Below are positions 1 to 7,605 of a stretch of DNA of 9,083 nucleotides, piece after piece. A program made the translations under genes and the position numbers. Every line of letters starts with the position of its first letter. Position 1 is the first letter of the stretch. Under the pieces are notes generated by a model that was not told where the DNA came from, ran no database searches, and was given only the letters and a program-made list of their open reading frames with translations. Origin of the DNA: Flavobacteriales bacterium UBA1820 (GTDB lineage Bacteria > Bacteroidota > Bacteroidia > Flavobacteriales > UBA1820); the NCBI GenBank assembly GCA_002314265.1, contig DCEW01000008.1:5165-14247 (forward strand), read 5' to 3'.

Positions 1-535
1 CGGGACCTTGGCCAGCCGTAGCACCGAGACGGCCCGCAGCCTGGAGGCATTTTTGCAGGTGGTTGCCCGGCGGAAGACAGCTTGCCGGGTGTTCGATGTG
101 AACTTGCGGCAGGATTTTTATTCGCGGGAATTGATCGAGCGCTTGCTCGGGCTTTCGGATGTGGTGAAAGTGAACGAGGAGGAACTGGAGGTTCTCGCCG
201 GAATGTGGCTGCCCGGAGCGGGGGACCGCGAGGAAAAATGCCGGGAACTTCTCGCCCGTTTCGGCCTGCGCCTTGTGGTGCTCACTTGCGGCGGGCAGGG
301 AAGTCTGGTGGTCTGCTCCGATGGGGAAATCTCCCGGAAGTCCTCTCCTGCTATCGAGATCGCCGATACGGTGGGGGCGGGCGATGCCTTTACCGCCGGT
401 TTTTGTGCCGGTTTGCTCGGGGGAAAGCGTTTGGAACGCTGCCATGAACTGGGTGTTGAACTGGCTTCGTTCGTATGTACCCGTCCGGGCGCGATGCAGC
501 AAATCCCGCCGGCTCTTCGCGAAAAGTTTTTCTAA
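1..535 (+). CDS. PfkB-family carbohydrate kinase (fructokinase-like), 5' end cut off by the window
   Basis: This is the C-terminal part of an ATP-dependent sugar kinase of the ribokinase/PfkB family. The frame is already open at base 2 and reads G-T-L-A-S-R-S, a segment typical of fructokinases, so the true start lies before the window; the TTG at 8 is not a credible start. The visible residues include VKVNEEELEVL, a substrate-domain motif common in fructokinases, and a hydrophobic strand leading to TCGGQGS. They also include the second PfkB signature DTVGAGDAFTAGF. The Asp of GAGD (codon 383-385) is the expected catalytic base, and the preceding Gly-Ala-Gly forms the anion hole. The family phosphorylates a sugar hydroxyl in the cytoplasm. 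Fructose is the likely substrate, but this is inferred from motif style only. The stop TAA (533-535) overlaps the stop of the convergent phosphoesterase gene. The family call is strong and the exact sugar is uncertain. Confidence 0.9.
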   Translation, partial: GTLASRSTETARSLEAFLQVVARRKTACRVFDVNLRQDFYSRELIERLLGLSDVVKVNEEELEVLAGMWLPGAGDREEKCRELLARFGLRLVVLTCGGQGSLVVCSDGEISRKSSPAIEIADTVGAGDAFTAGFCAGLLGGKRLERCHELGVELASFVCTRPGAMQQIPPALREKFF

Positions 536-1737
536 TTTTCGGAACTTCCCTCCGAACGGCGCAGGGTGATGCACGTGATCTCCGGACGCATCCCTACGCG
601 CGCCGGAAAGAAGTGGTAGCCGATGCCCCGATTGACGTAGAGTTGCCGGCCGTTTTCCCGGTAGGGGCCTGCCCAGTAGGGATAGCGGTATTGGATCGGG
701 CTCCATTGCCGGTTTTTCGACAGACGGAAGGCCAGTTGCATGGCATGCGTGTGTCCGGAGAGCGTCAGATCGACAAAGGTCGGGTAGTGGGACACGATGC
801 GCTCGAAATGCGAGGGGTCGTGCGAGAGCAGGACGATGAACGCATCCGCAGGAATGCCTTCGAGGGCTTTCCCGAGGTCGCCCCGGGCGGGGAAGGGCCC
901 CGTGCCCCAGTTTTCCACACCAGCCAGATACAACGTGTCGCCGCCCCGGACGATGGGCACGTGCGCGTTGTCCAATACCTGAAACCCTGCGCGGCGGTAA
1001 TAGCTGTGCAGCGAATCCATCTGCGCTTCCCGTTGGGCGGGGGTGAGGCTGTGGTCGTACTCGCAGTAGTCGTGGTTGCCGATCACCGCATATTTGCCCG
1101 ATGGGGCGTGCAGGGCCGAGAGGTAGTCCATCCAGGGAAGCATGTCGGCCGAGTTGTCGTTGAGGATGTCGCCCGTGAGTACGATCATGTCGCCCTGCAG
1201 TCCCGCGATCATCTCGAAAGCGCGGGGAAGGTGGCGGTCGTCCGGGCGGAACGAACCCAGGTGCAGGTCCGAGATTTGTACGATCCGCAGTCCGTCCAGA
1301 CCTTCCGGCACCCGGGGGCTTTCCATCACGAAGTCCTCGACCCGGTAGTCGGTCTTTCCCCGCAGGATGCCTTCCACTACGGTGGCGATGCCGGCCAGGG
1401 CCAAAAGGCACGAGAGGAGAAACAACCCTTTAAGGGGTGCGGAAGGCCACGCTCCGGTAGTGGAGCGGCGAAAGAGGCGGTACAGGTCGTCGATGACAGC
1501 GCCTATGCACAAGGGCAGGGTGGCGCAGGCGTAAAAGAGCACCGCGATGGCCATGGCCCGGGCCGCGGTGTAGAGCGACAGTTCGCCGGTCAGGGAGATC
1601 CCGACGTAAAGCAGGGCAGCCAGCCCCATGGCGGCGTAGATCCGCTGGGCGGTGCGCGGGGAGGTAGCCCTGCGCAGATAGCGGTAGGCATAGAGGCCGG
1701 ACAGAAGGGCGATCGTCAGGGTGAGGTAGATGACCAT
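532..1737 (-). CDS. Membrane-anchored calcineurin-like metallophosphoesterase (YkuE/YaeI type)
   Basis: The 401-residue protein has a hydrophobic N-terminal part and a metallophosphoesterase domain. Four likely membrane segments lie near residues 2-20, 33-52, 58-82 and 103-124. The catalytic domain begins near residue 150 and carries the full set of metal-binding motifs in order: DLH (157-159) after a hydrophobic strand, GD (189-190), GNHD (220-223), SHD (305-307) and GHTH (328-331). All metal ligands expected for a two-metal hydrolase are present, so it should be active. Relatives such as Bacillus YkuE and E. coli YaeI/LpxH-like proteins act on phosphoesters, often at the membrane; the substrate here is unknown. 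The start ATG (1735-1737) precedes the first membrane segment and gives normal length for the Bacteroidota version. The gene is divergent from mfd and convergent with the kinase. Its promoter must lie in 1738-1867, but no strong match is visible on that strand. Confidence 0.93.
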   Translation of the reverse strand: MVIYLTLTIALLSGLYAYRYLRRATSPRTAQRIYAAMGLAALLYVGISLTGELSLYTAARAMAIAVLFYACATLPLCIGAVIDDLYRLFRRSTTGAWPSAPLKGLFLLSCLLALAGIATVVEGILRGKTDYRVEDFVMESPRVPEGLDGLRIVQISDLHLGSFRPDDRHLPRAFEMIAGLQGDMIVLTGDILNDNSADMLPWMDYLSALHAPSGKYAVIGNHDYCEYDHSLTPAQREAQMDSLHSYYRRAGFQVLDNAHVPIVRGGDTLYLAGVENWGTGPFPARGDLGKALEGIPADAFIVLLSHDPSHFERIVSHYPTFVDLTLSGHTHAMQLAFRLSKNRQWSPIQYRYPYWAGPYRENGRQLYVNRGIGYHFFPARVGMRPEITCITLRRSEGSSEN

Positions 1738-1813
1738 AGCAGTGAGAGGCGCTTTGCCTTGCGCCTTTGATGGGGGCTAAGATAGTTTTTTTCTCCCCAC
1801 GCAGGTGTGAATG

Positions 1814-1845
1814 TTTTTATAATAATCGTCGGTGGCGTATCTTTG
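1814..1845 (+). promoter_or_regulatory. Bacteroidota-type promoter for mfd
   Basis: A perfect -7 element TATCTTTG (consensus TAnnTTTG) lies at 1838-1845. A T-run at 1814-1818 stands where the -33 element (TTTG/TTG) is expected, with 19 bases between them. The start site would fall near 1850, giving an untranslated leader of about 15-20 bases before the proposed TTG start at 1868. The -33 part is T-rich but lacks the G. The spacing and the complete -7 box are the evidence. Confidence 0.6.
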
Positions 1846-1867
1846 TCCTACTTACTTTTAGTCGGCA

Positions 1868-4800
1868 TTGGAAAAAGAAGAGATCGTGCGGCGCGTGGCC
1901 CGGGGAGAGAATTACAAACGCCTGGAAGAGGCGCTCTCCGCTTCGCCGCAAGCGAAAGTATGCTTGAAGGGTTATGTCGGGTCGTGGCTCTATGTGGCAG
2001 CGGCGCAGCTGTTGGGCCAACTCAAAACGCACCTGCTGGTGGTGTGTGCAGACAAGGAAGCGGCGGGGTATGCCTACGGCGACCTGCGTTATCTGTGTGG
2101 CGAGGACCGCGCCTTGTTTTACCCCGCTTCGTACCGCCGCCCGTATCAGAGCGAGGAGGTGGACAATGCCAATGTGCTGCTGCGCGGCGAGACGCTTTCC
2201 GCCCTGGCTTCTTCCGCCGGGGGGTGCTGTGTGGTGAGCTATCCGGAGGCTTTGTTCGAGAAGGTGGTTTCCCGCCAGGGAGTCGTCTCCCGCACCTTCG
2301 AGATCGCGGTGGGCGATACCCTGCCCATCGACCGTTTGGTCGAGCGCCTGGAGGGGGAAGGTTTCGAGCGGGCGGAGTTCGTCTTTTCGGCCGGGCAGTA
2401 TGCAGTGCGCGGAGGCATCGTGGATATTTTCTCCTTCAGCGCCGACACGCCGTACCGGGTAGAGTTTTTCGGCGATCAGGTGGAGAGCATCCGGCCTTTC
2501 GACCTCCAGACGCAGCTCTCCCAGGGCAGCCGTCCCTCTTTTTCGGTGATGGGAAACCTCAAGCCGTCCCTCGAGACGGAAAAAGAATACCGCAGTTTCT
2601 TTGATTTTCTCCCCGAAGGCACCTTGGTGCTGGCGCACAACATCCCGGCCTGTGCCGCTTTGGTGGGCAAACGGATGGAAAAGGCCCGGGAAGATTTTTC
2701 GGCTTTGAAGGAAAACAGCCCGTTGAAGCATCTTCCGCCCGAGGAACTGTTCCTGGACGAAGGGGAATTCCGCCGGGGTTTCGCCCGCCACCGGGTGCTG
2801 GAACTCTCCCAGCGTCCGTTTTTCGAAGGGGCGTGCGAGTTGGATAGCGGGATCGTCCCCCAGGCGGTGTTCCACCGCAATTTCCAACTGCTGGGCCAAA
2901 CTCTCTCGGAAGGTTCGGCACGGGGGCTGTCCAATGTCATCTTTTGCGCCAACGATACGCAGATCCGCCGACTGAAGGACATATTTGCCGACGTGGACCG
3001 TCAGGTCCGTTTTGAGGCGATCGAGGGGGAGTTGCACGAAGGTTTTACCGACGCATCCGCTTCGCTGGCCTGCTACACCGACCACCAGATCTTCGAGCGT
3101 TACCAGCGCTATGCCGTGCCCCGTCAGTACACCCAGTCGCAGGCTTTGTCCCTCTCCCAGTTGGCCGAGCTGGAGGTGGGCGACTACGTAACCCATATCG
3201 ACCACGGGATCGGGCGTTTCGGCGGCCTTCAGAAGATCGACGTGGACGGACGGCTTCAGGAGGCGGTCAAGTTGATCTATGCCGGAGGGGACATCCTGTA
3301 CGTGAGCATCCACTCGTTCCACAAGATCGCCAAGTACAGCGGCAAGGAGGCTTCCCAACCTCGGGTGGACCGTTTGGGCTCGGGGGCGTGGAAGGCACTC
3401 AAGGACCGGGCGAAGAAGCGGGTCAAGCAGGTGGCTTTCGACCTGATCAAGCTCTATGCCGCCCGCCGCGCGGTCAAAGGATATGCCTTTTCTCCGGATA
3501 CCTACCTGCAGAACGAACTGGAGGCTTCGTTCATCTACGAGGATACTCCCGATCAGCTCAAGGCGACCCAGGCGGTGAAGGCCGACATGGAGAGCGACCG
3601 TCCGATGGACCGCCTGGTGTGCGGCGACGTGGGCTTCGGCAAGACCGAAGTAGCGATTCGTGCGGCGTTCAAGGCGGCCTGCGATTCCAAACAGGTGGCG
3701 GTGCTGGTGCCTACGACTATCCTGGCTTTCCAGCACTACCGCAGTTTTGCTTCCCGGCTCAAACGGATGCCGGTGCGGGTGGACTACCTGAACCGTTTCC
3801 GCAGTCCAAAGGAAAAGGCGGCCATCCTCAAGGACCTGGCCGAAGGGAAGATCGACATCCTCATCGGCACGCACCAGATCGTGGGGAAAAACGTCAAGTT
3901 CAAGGACCTGGGGCTGCTGATCGTCGATGAGGAACACAAATTCGGCGTGGGGGTCAAGGACAAACTCAAAACCCTGCGCACCAACGTCGATACCCTCACC
4001 CTCACGGCTACCCCTATTCCGCGTACGCTCCAGTTTTCACTCATGTCCGCCCGCGACCTTTCGGTGATCGCCACCCCGCCGCCCAACCGGCATCCCATCC
4101 ATACCCAGGTCGTTACCTTCGACCGGGAACTGATCCGCGATGCCATCGCCCGGGAGTTGGCCCGGGGCGGGCAGGTGTTCTTTATCCACAACCGCATCGA
4201 GAACATCTACGAAGTGGCTGCCCTGGTGCAGGAATTGGTACCCGATGCCCGCATCGTGGTGGGACACGGGCAGATGAAGGGCGAGGAACTGGAAAAACGC
4301 ATGCTCGACTTTATGGAGGGCCGTTACGACGTGCTGGTGTCCACCTCCATCGTCGAAAGCGGGCTGGACATCCCCAACGCCAATACCATCCTGGTGAACA
4401 ACGCGCATCAGTTCGGCCTGTCCGACCTGCACCAGCTTCGGGGACGGGTGGGGCGCAGCAACAAAAATGCGTATTGCTACTACATTGCTCCGCCGTATTC
4501 CGCCATGACGGACGATGCCCGGCACCGCTTGGAGGCTTTGGAGAAGTATTCCGCCATCGGGCAGGGGATCAACATCGCGATGAAGGACCTGGAAATCCGT
4601 GGGGCGGGCGACCTGTTGGGTGCCGAGCAAAGCGGGTTTATCGCCGACATCGGGTTCGACACCTACCAGAAGATCCTCTCGGAGGCTGTCGAGGAGCTTC
4701 GCCACGAGGAATTCGCCGACGTATTCGCCGGGGAAGGGGGAAGCAACGATACCTTGTCGTTTGTCGCACCGGACACCCAGCTGGATACCGATTTCGAACT

Positions 4801-5254
4801 GCTCATCCCGGACGACTATGTATCTTCGAGCGTGGAGCGTTTGCGGTTGTACAATACCTTGTCCGGATTGAAGACCGACGGGCAGTTGGAGGACTTCGCC
4901 GCGCAGCTGCGCGACCGTTTTGGACCGCTTCCGCCCCAGGTAACGGATCTGCTGTCCTCGATCCGTCTCAAGTGGGAGGCCTCGGAGCTCGGGTTTGAGA
5001 AACTGGTGATCAAGAAAGGTATCCTGCGTGCGCATTTCCCTTCCGACAGCGCTTCGCTGTATTACCGTTCGGAGGTCTTTTCGTCCATCCTGGCTTGGGG
5101 AGGTACCCAGGGCAACCGCTGCCGTTTCGAGGAAAAACCCCAGCGCGACGGCCGTAAGGCTTTGGTGATGCGTCTGGAGGGAGTTCGTTCGCTCGCTCAG
5201 GCACGCGAGACGGTCGATTCGCTCGCCCGCGCCGCTTTGAAAAAGCCGGAGTGA
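1868..5254 (+). CDS. mfd: Transcription-repair coupling factor Mfd
   Basis: Mfd recognises RNA polymerase stalled at DNA damage, pushes it off with ATP-driven translocation, and recruits UvrA for excision repair. The 1128-residue length is normal. Residues 1 to about 330 form the UvrB-like module. The RNA-polymerase-interacting (CarD-like) domain starts near 430 with ELEVGDYVTHIDHGIGRF. The translocase core carries Walker A GDVGFGKT (586-593), the DEEH box (687-690), TATPIPRT (713-720), QLRGRVGR (856-863) and the TRG-type motif around IRGAGD (910-915). A C-terminal D7-like regulatory region follows. All motor residues are intact. The start is chosen as TTG 1868, because an in-frame TAG sits at 1859-1861 and there is no early ATG; GTG 1886 is the alternative. 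No clear Shine-Dalgarno site is visible. It has its own promoter upstream and is followed by recG after 104 bases. Confidence 0.98.
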   Translation: MEKEEIVRRVARGENYKRLEEALSASPQAKVCLKGYVGSWLYVAAAQLLGQLKTHLLVVCADKEAAGYAYGDLRYLCGEDRALFYPASYRRPYQSEEVDNANVLLRGETLSALASSAGGCCVVSYPEALFEKVVSRQGVVSRTFEIAVGDTLPIDRLVERLEGEGFERAEFVFSAGQYAVRGGIVDIFSFSADTPYRVEFFGDQVESIRPFDLQTQLSQGSRPSFSVMGNLKPSLETEKEYRSFFDFLPEGTLVLAHNIPACAALVGKRMEKAREDFSALKENSPLKHLPPEELFLDEGEFRRGFARHRVLELSQRPFFEGACELDSGIVPQAVFHRNFQLLGQTLSEGSARGLSNVIFCANDTQIRRLKDIFADVDRQVRFEAIEGELHEGFTDASASLACYTDHQIFERYQRYAVPRQYTQSQALSLSQLAELEVGDYVTHIDHGIGRFGGLQKIDVDGRLQEAVKLIYAGGDILYVSIHSFHKIAKYSGKEASQPRVDRLGSGAWKALKDRAKKRVKQVAFDLIKLYAARRAVKGYAFSPDTYLQNELEASFIYEDTPDQLKATQAVKADMESDRPMDRLVCGDVGFGKTEVAIRAAFKAACDSKQVAVLVPTTILAFQHYRSFASRLKRMPVRVDYLNRFRSPKEKAAILKDLAEGKIDILIGTHQIVGKNVKFKDLGLLIVDEEHKFGVGVKDKLKTLRTNVDTLTLTATPIPRTLQFSLMSARDLSVIATPPPNRHPIHTQVVTFDRELIRDAIARELARGGQVFFIHNRIENIYEVAALVQELVPDARIVVGHGQMKGEELEKRMLDFMEGRYDVLVSTSIVESGLDIPNANTILVNNAHQFGLSDLHQLRGRVGRSNKNAYCYYIAPPYSAMTDDARHRLEALEKYSAIGQGINIAMKDLEIRGAGDLLGAEQSGFIADIGFDTYQKILSEAVEELRHEEFADVFAGEGGSNDTLSFVAPDTQLDTDFELLIPDDYVSSSVERLRLYNTLSGLKTDGQLEDFAAQLRDRFGPLPPQVTDLLSSIRLKWEASELGFEKLVIKKGILRAHFPSDSASLYYRSEVFSSILAWGGTQGNRCRFEEKPQRDGRKALVMRLEGVRSLAQARETVDSLARAALKKPE

Positions 5255-5280
5255 TTTTTCATTATTTTTAGATAAAACAG

Positions 5281-5322
5281 GATGCGGCTCGGCCGCGTCT
5301 TGGGCAAAACTTCGTTTTCCCC
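5281..5322 (+). terminator. Two adjacent hairpins between mfd and recG, weak terminator or attenuator candidate
   Basis: The first hairpin pairs 5281-5288 with 5292-5299 (eight pairs, one of them G-U, three-base loop). The second pairs 5302-5310 with 5314-5322 (eight pairs around one C-C mismatch, three-base loop TTC). They lie 26 bases after the mfd stop and directly before the recG promoter. Neither is followed by a clear T-run, so a classical intrinsic terminator is not shown. The sense of the structure is unproven. Confidence 0.35.
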
Positions 5323-5323
5323 C

Positions 5324-5354
5324 TTGCCGCTGCGCTCGCCTTACCCTATTTTTG
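5324..5354 (+). promoter_or_regulatory. Bacteroidota-type promoter for recG, very close to the start codon
   Basis: TTG at 5324-5326, 20 intervening bases, then TATTTTTG at 5347-5354 match the Bacteroidota primary sigma pattern in sequence and spacing. The last base of the -7 box lies four bases before the recG ATG (5359). Transcription would begin at or within a few bases of the start codon, which predicts a leaderless or nearly leaderless mRNA. Confidence 0.7.
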
Positions 5355-5358
5355 TACC

Positions 5359-7482
5359 ATGGATGCAGCAGATCGCAATGTGTTTCTCACCCCGGTCGAA
5401 TACCTCAAGGGGATAGGCCCTCGGCGTGCCGAAGCGCTCAAGTCGGAAATGGGGGTGTTCAATGCCGGCGACCTGCTCAATTTTTTCCCGTACCGCTACA
5501 TCGACAAGACGCGCTACTATACCGTTTCGCAGATCCGCCAGGCCGATGCCGATGTACAGATCGTCGGGCGTCTCGGCCCGGTGAACGAAGTAAAGCAAGG
5601 CGGGCGGACGGTGCGCCTGACGGCCGATTTTTACGATGCCACCGGACGGGTGGAACTGGTCTGGTTCAAAGGTTTCCCCTGGGTGAAGAAAAACCTCGTT
5701 ACCGGACAGCAGTACGTGGTGTTCGGCCGGCCGGCCTTCTATGCCGGGCGGTACAGCATTCCCCATCCCGAGATGGAAACCCTCGAACAACATCGCTCCT
5801 CGCCCCTCTCGGCGATGGTGCCGGTGTACCCTTCGGGGGAAAAACTGCACAAGAGCGGAGTAACTTCCCGCGTGATCGCCCTGGCGGTGGCTTCCCTGCT
5901 GGAGGTGGCCTTGCCTCGGGTGGAGGAGACGCTCTCCGGGGAAGTCCTGCGCCGTGAAGGTTTGATGTCCCGCCGGGAAGCTCTCCGGGCGATCCATTTT
6001 CCCAAGGATGCCGACGAATTGGCACGGGCGCGTTACCGGATGAAGTTCGAGGAATTTTTCTTCATGCAACTGGCCCTGCTGCGGCGCAAGATCATCCGAC
6101 AGGGAAAACTCACGGGCTACGTCTTCGACAAGGTGGGCGAGCGGTTCAACACGTTCTACCACCACCATATGCCTTTTGAACTCACCGGAGCGCAAAAACG
6201 TGTGGTGCGCGAGATCCGCCACGATGTCTCCACCGGCTATCAGATGAATCGTCTGGTGCAGGGCGACGTAGGCAGCGGAAAGACGATGGTGGCCCTGCTG
6301 TCCATGCTCCTGGCCTTGGACAACGGCTACCAGGCCTGTATGATGGCCCCTACCGAGATCCTGGCCATGCAGCATTACCGTACCTTGTCCCGTTTGCTCT
6401 CCGACATGCCGGTACGGGTGGCGTTGCTCACCGGTTCGACCCGAGGGCCCCAGCGCCGCCAACTGCTCGAAGACCTTCGCACCGGTCAGGTGGATATTCT
6501 GGTGGGTACGCACGCCTTGATCGAAGAAACGGTGGTTTTCGCCCGTTTGGGGCTGGCGGTGATCGACGAACAGCACCGCTTCGGGGTGGAGCAGCGTTCC
6601 AAGTTGTGGGGAAAAAGCGGATATGCGCCCCATATTTTGGTGATGACGGCCACGCCCATTCCCCGCACCTTGGCCATGAGCGTGTACGGCGATCTGGATG
6701 TCTCGGTGATCGACGAACTTCCGGCCGGAAGACGCCCGGTGCAGACCTACCACCGTTACGAGTCGGCCCGTTTGTCGGTTTTCGGCTTCATGCTTTCCGA
6801 GATCGCCAAAGGACGCCAGGTGTACGTGGTGTATCCGCTCATCGAGGAGTCGGAAAAGTCCGACTACAAAAACCTGATCGACGGGTACGACGTGCTCGAG
6901 GAGTATTTTCGCGCCTACGGTTACCAGGTCGGCGTGGTGCACGGGCGGATGAAACCCGAAGACAAGGAGGCGGCCCTGGCGCACTTCCAGCGGGGTGAAA
7001 CCCACATTCTGGTCTCCACCACGGTGATCGAAGTAGGGGTGGACATTCCCAATGCCACGGTGATGGTCATCGAGTCGGCCGAACGTTTCGGCCTGTCGCA
7101 GCTGCACCAGTTGCGCGGGCGCGTGGGGCGCGGCGCCGAGCAGTCGTACTGCATCCTCATGTCGGGCGAGAAACTCTCGAAGGAGGCGCGGGCGCGGCTC
7201 GACGCGATGTGCCAGACCAACGACGGGTTCCGCCTTGCGGAGCTCGACCTCAAACTGCGCGGCGCGGGCGATATCGCCGGTACGCAGCAGAGCGGTATGG
7301 CCTTTGATTTGAAGATAGCCAATCCGACGCTCGACGTGCAGATTCTGCAACTTACGCGCGATGCGGCCGGCGGGGTGCTCGCCGCCGATGCGGCGCTCGC
7401 GGCGCCCGAGCACGCCGGATTGCGCGAACTGAAACGACGCTATTCGGGAGAGAAGTCGATCGATTTCTCGATGATCTCCTGA
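5359..7482 (+). CDS. recG: ATP-dependent DNA helicase RecG
   Basis: RecG is a monomeric double-stranded DNA translocase that regresses stalled replication forks, migrates branched recombination intermediates and removes R-loops. The 707-residue product is of normal size. It begins with a helix-hairpin-helix-like segment LKGIGPRRAEAL (16-27), followed by the OB-fold wedge domain (about 65-130) that splits the fork arms. The helicase core has Walker A GDVGSGKT (302-309), DEQH (403-406), TATPIPRT (430-437), QLRGRVGRG (584-592) and the TRG motif around KLRGAGD, with its Arg at 634. All ATPase and coupling residues are intact. ATG 5359 gives the N-terminus usual for Bacteroidota RecG and sits four bases after a strong promoter -7 box. 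It lies next to mfd, a paralogous translocase. Codon choice seems to shift toward GCG, TCG and CTC in the last 370 bases or so. Confidence 0.98.
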   Translation: MDAADRNVFLTPVEYLKGIGPRRAEALKSEMGVFNAGDLLNFFPYRYIDKTRYYTVSQIRQADADVQIVGRLGPVNEVKQGGRTVRLTADFYDATGRVELVWFKGFPWVKKNLVTGQQYVVFGRPAFYAGRYSIPHPEMETLEQHRSSPLSAMVPVYPSGEKLHKSGVTSRVIALAVASLLEVALPRVEETLSGEVLRREGLMSRREALRAIHFPKDADELARARYRMKFEEFFFMQLALLRRKIIRQGKLTGYVFDKVGERFNTFYHHHMPFELTGAQKRVVREIRHDVSTGYQMNRLVQGDVGSGKTMVALLSMLLALDNGYQACMMAPTEILAMQHYRTLSRLLSDMPVRVALLTGSTRGPQRRQLLEDLRTGQVDILVGTHALIEETVVFARLGLAVIDEQHRFGVEQRSKLWGKSGYAPHILVMTATPIPRTLAMSVYGDLDVSVIDELPAGRRPVQTYHRYESARLSVFGFMLSEIAKGRQVYVVYPLIEESEKSDYKNLIDGYDVLEEYFRAYGYQVGVVHGRMKPEDKEAALAHFQRGETHILVSTTVIEVGVDIPNATVMVIESAERFGLSQLHQLRGRVGRGAEQSYCILMSGEKLSKEARARLDAMCQTNDGFRLAELDLKLRGAGDIAGTQQSGMAFDLKIANPTLDVQILQLTRDAAGGVLAADAALAAPEHAGLRELKRRYSGEKSIDFSMIS

Positions 7483-7504
7483 CGCCGCGAAAATAAAAGC
7501 GGCG
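7483..7504 (+). terminator. Hairpin directly after the recG stop, possible weak terminator
   Basis: CGCCGC (7483-7488) pairs perfectly with GCGGCG (7499-7504) around a ten-base A-rich loop, starting one base after the recG stop codon. A T-rich stretch (GTTTGTTTATT) begins about eight bases further on, so the U-run is not in the ideal place. It may mark or protect the recG 3' end, but termination is not certain. Confidence 0.4.
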
Positions 7505-7529
7505 CGGAACCCGTTTGTTTATTAACAGA

Positions 7530-7596
7530 CGCTTTCCCGCCTCGGCGAAGTCCGAACGAGTTCGGCTCTATGCTCGGCTTAACGAAAACGGTGAAT
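7530..7596. repeat. Tandem intergenic repeat, copy 1 (about 67 bases)
   Basis: The core (7538-7596) aligns without gaps to 7614-7672, with 48 of 59 positions identical by hand count. The eight bases before the core are also similar (6 of 8). Nine bases at the left end (CGCCTCGGC) and the last 24 bases (7573-7596, containing TTAACGAAAACGGTGAAT) are identical in both copies. In the variable middle, CCGAA (7552-7556) pairs with TTCGG (7561-7565) around the loop CGAG. The two copies start 76 bases apart. Orientation is unknown. No protein is assigned here; the minus-strand reading across it is judged non-coding. Confidence 0.85.
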
Positions 7597-7605
7597 TTTT
7601 TTCTT

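Noticed and set aside
1747..1766. A short inverted repeat AGGCGC/GCGCCT in the divergent gap
   Set aside because: It has only six pairs with an eight-base loop in GC-rich DNA, which can occur by chance. There is no second copy or operator-like arrangement.
475..1770. A 431-codon plus-strand open frame opposite the phosphoesterase gene
   Set aside because: It is the antisense shadow of a gene with complete catalytic motifs. Its composition is rich in Arg, Gly, Val and His without any recognisable domain, as expected from GC-rich antisense frames.
1777..1784. A minus-strand TATCTTAG as the -7 box for the phosphoesterase gene
   Set aside because: It differs from TAnnTTTG at one of the important bases, and no TTTG/TTG element stands at the expected upstream distance, so it is too weak to list.
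1818..1823. A TATAAT hexamer upstream of mfd as an E. coli-like -10 box
   Set aside because: No TTGACA-like -35 lies at the right distance, and the adjacent TATCTTTG fits the Bacteroidota consensus better.
1817..3937. A 706-codon minus-strand open frame inside mfd
   Set aside because: It is an antisense shadow of mfd. It shows His/Gln/Leu-rich low-grade sequence and no domain, while the plus strand encodes an intact Mfd.
5341..7413. A 690-codon minus-strand open frame covering recG
   Set aside because: It lies entirely opposite an intact recG and has the same shadow composition. The length is explained by the GC-rich third positions of recG.
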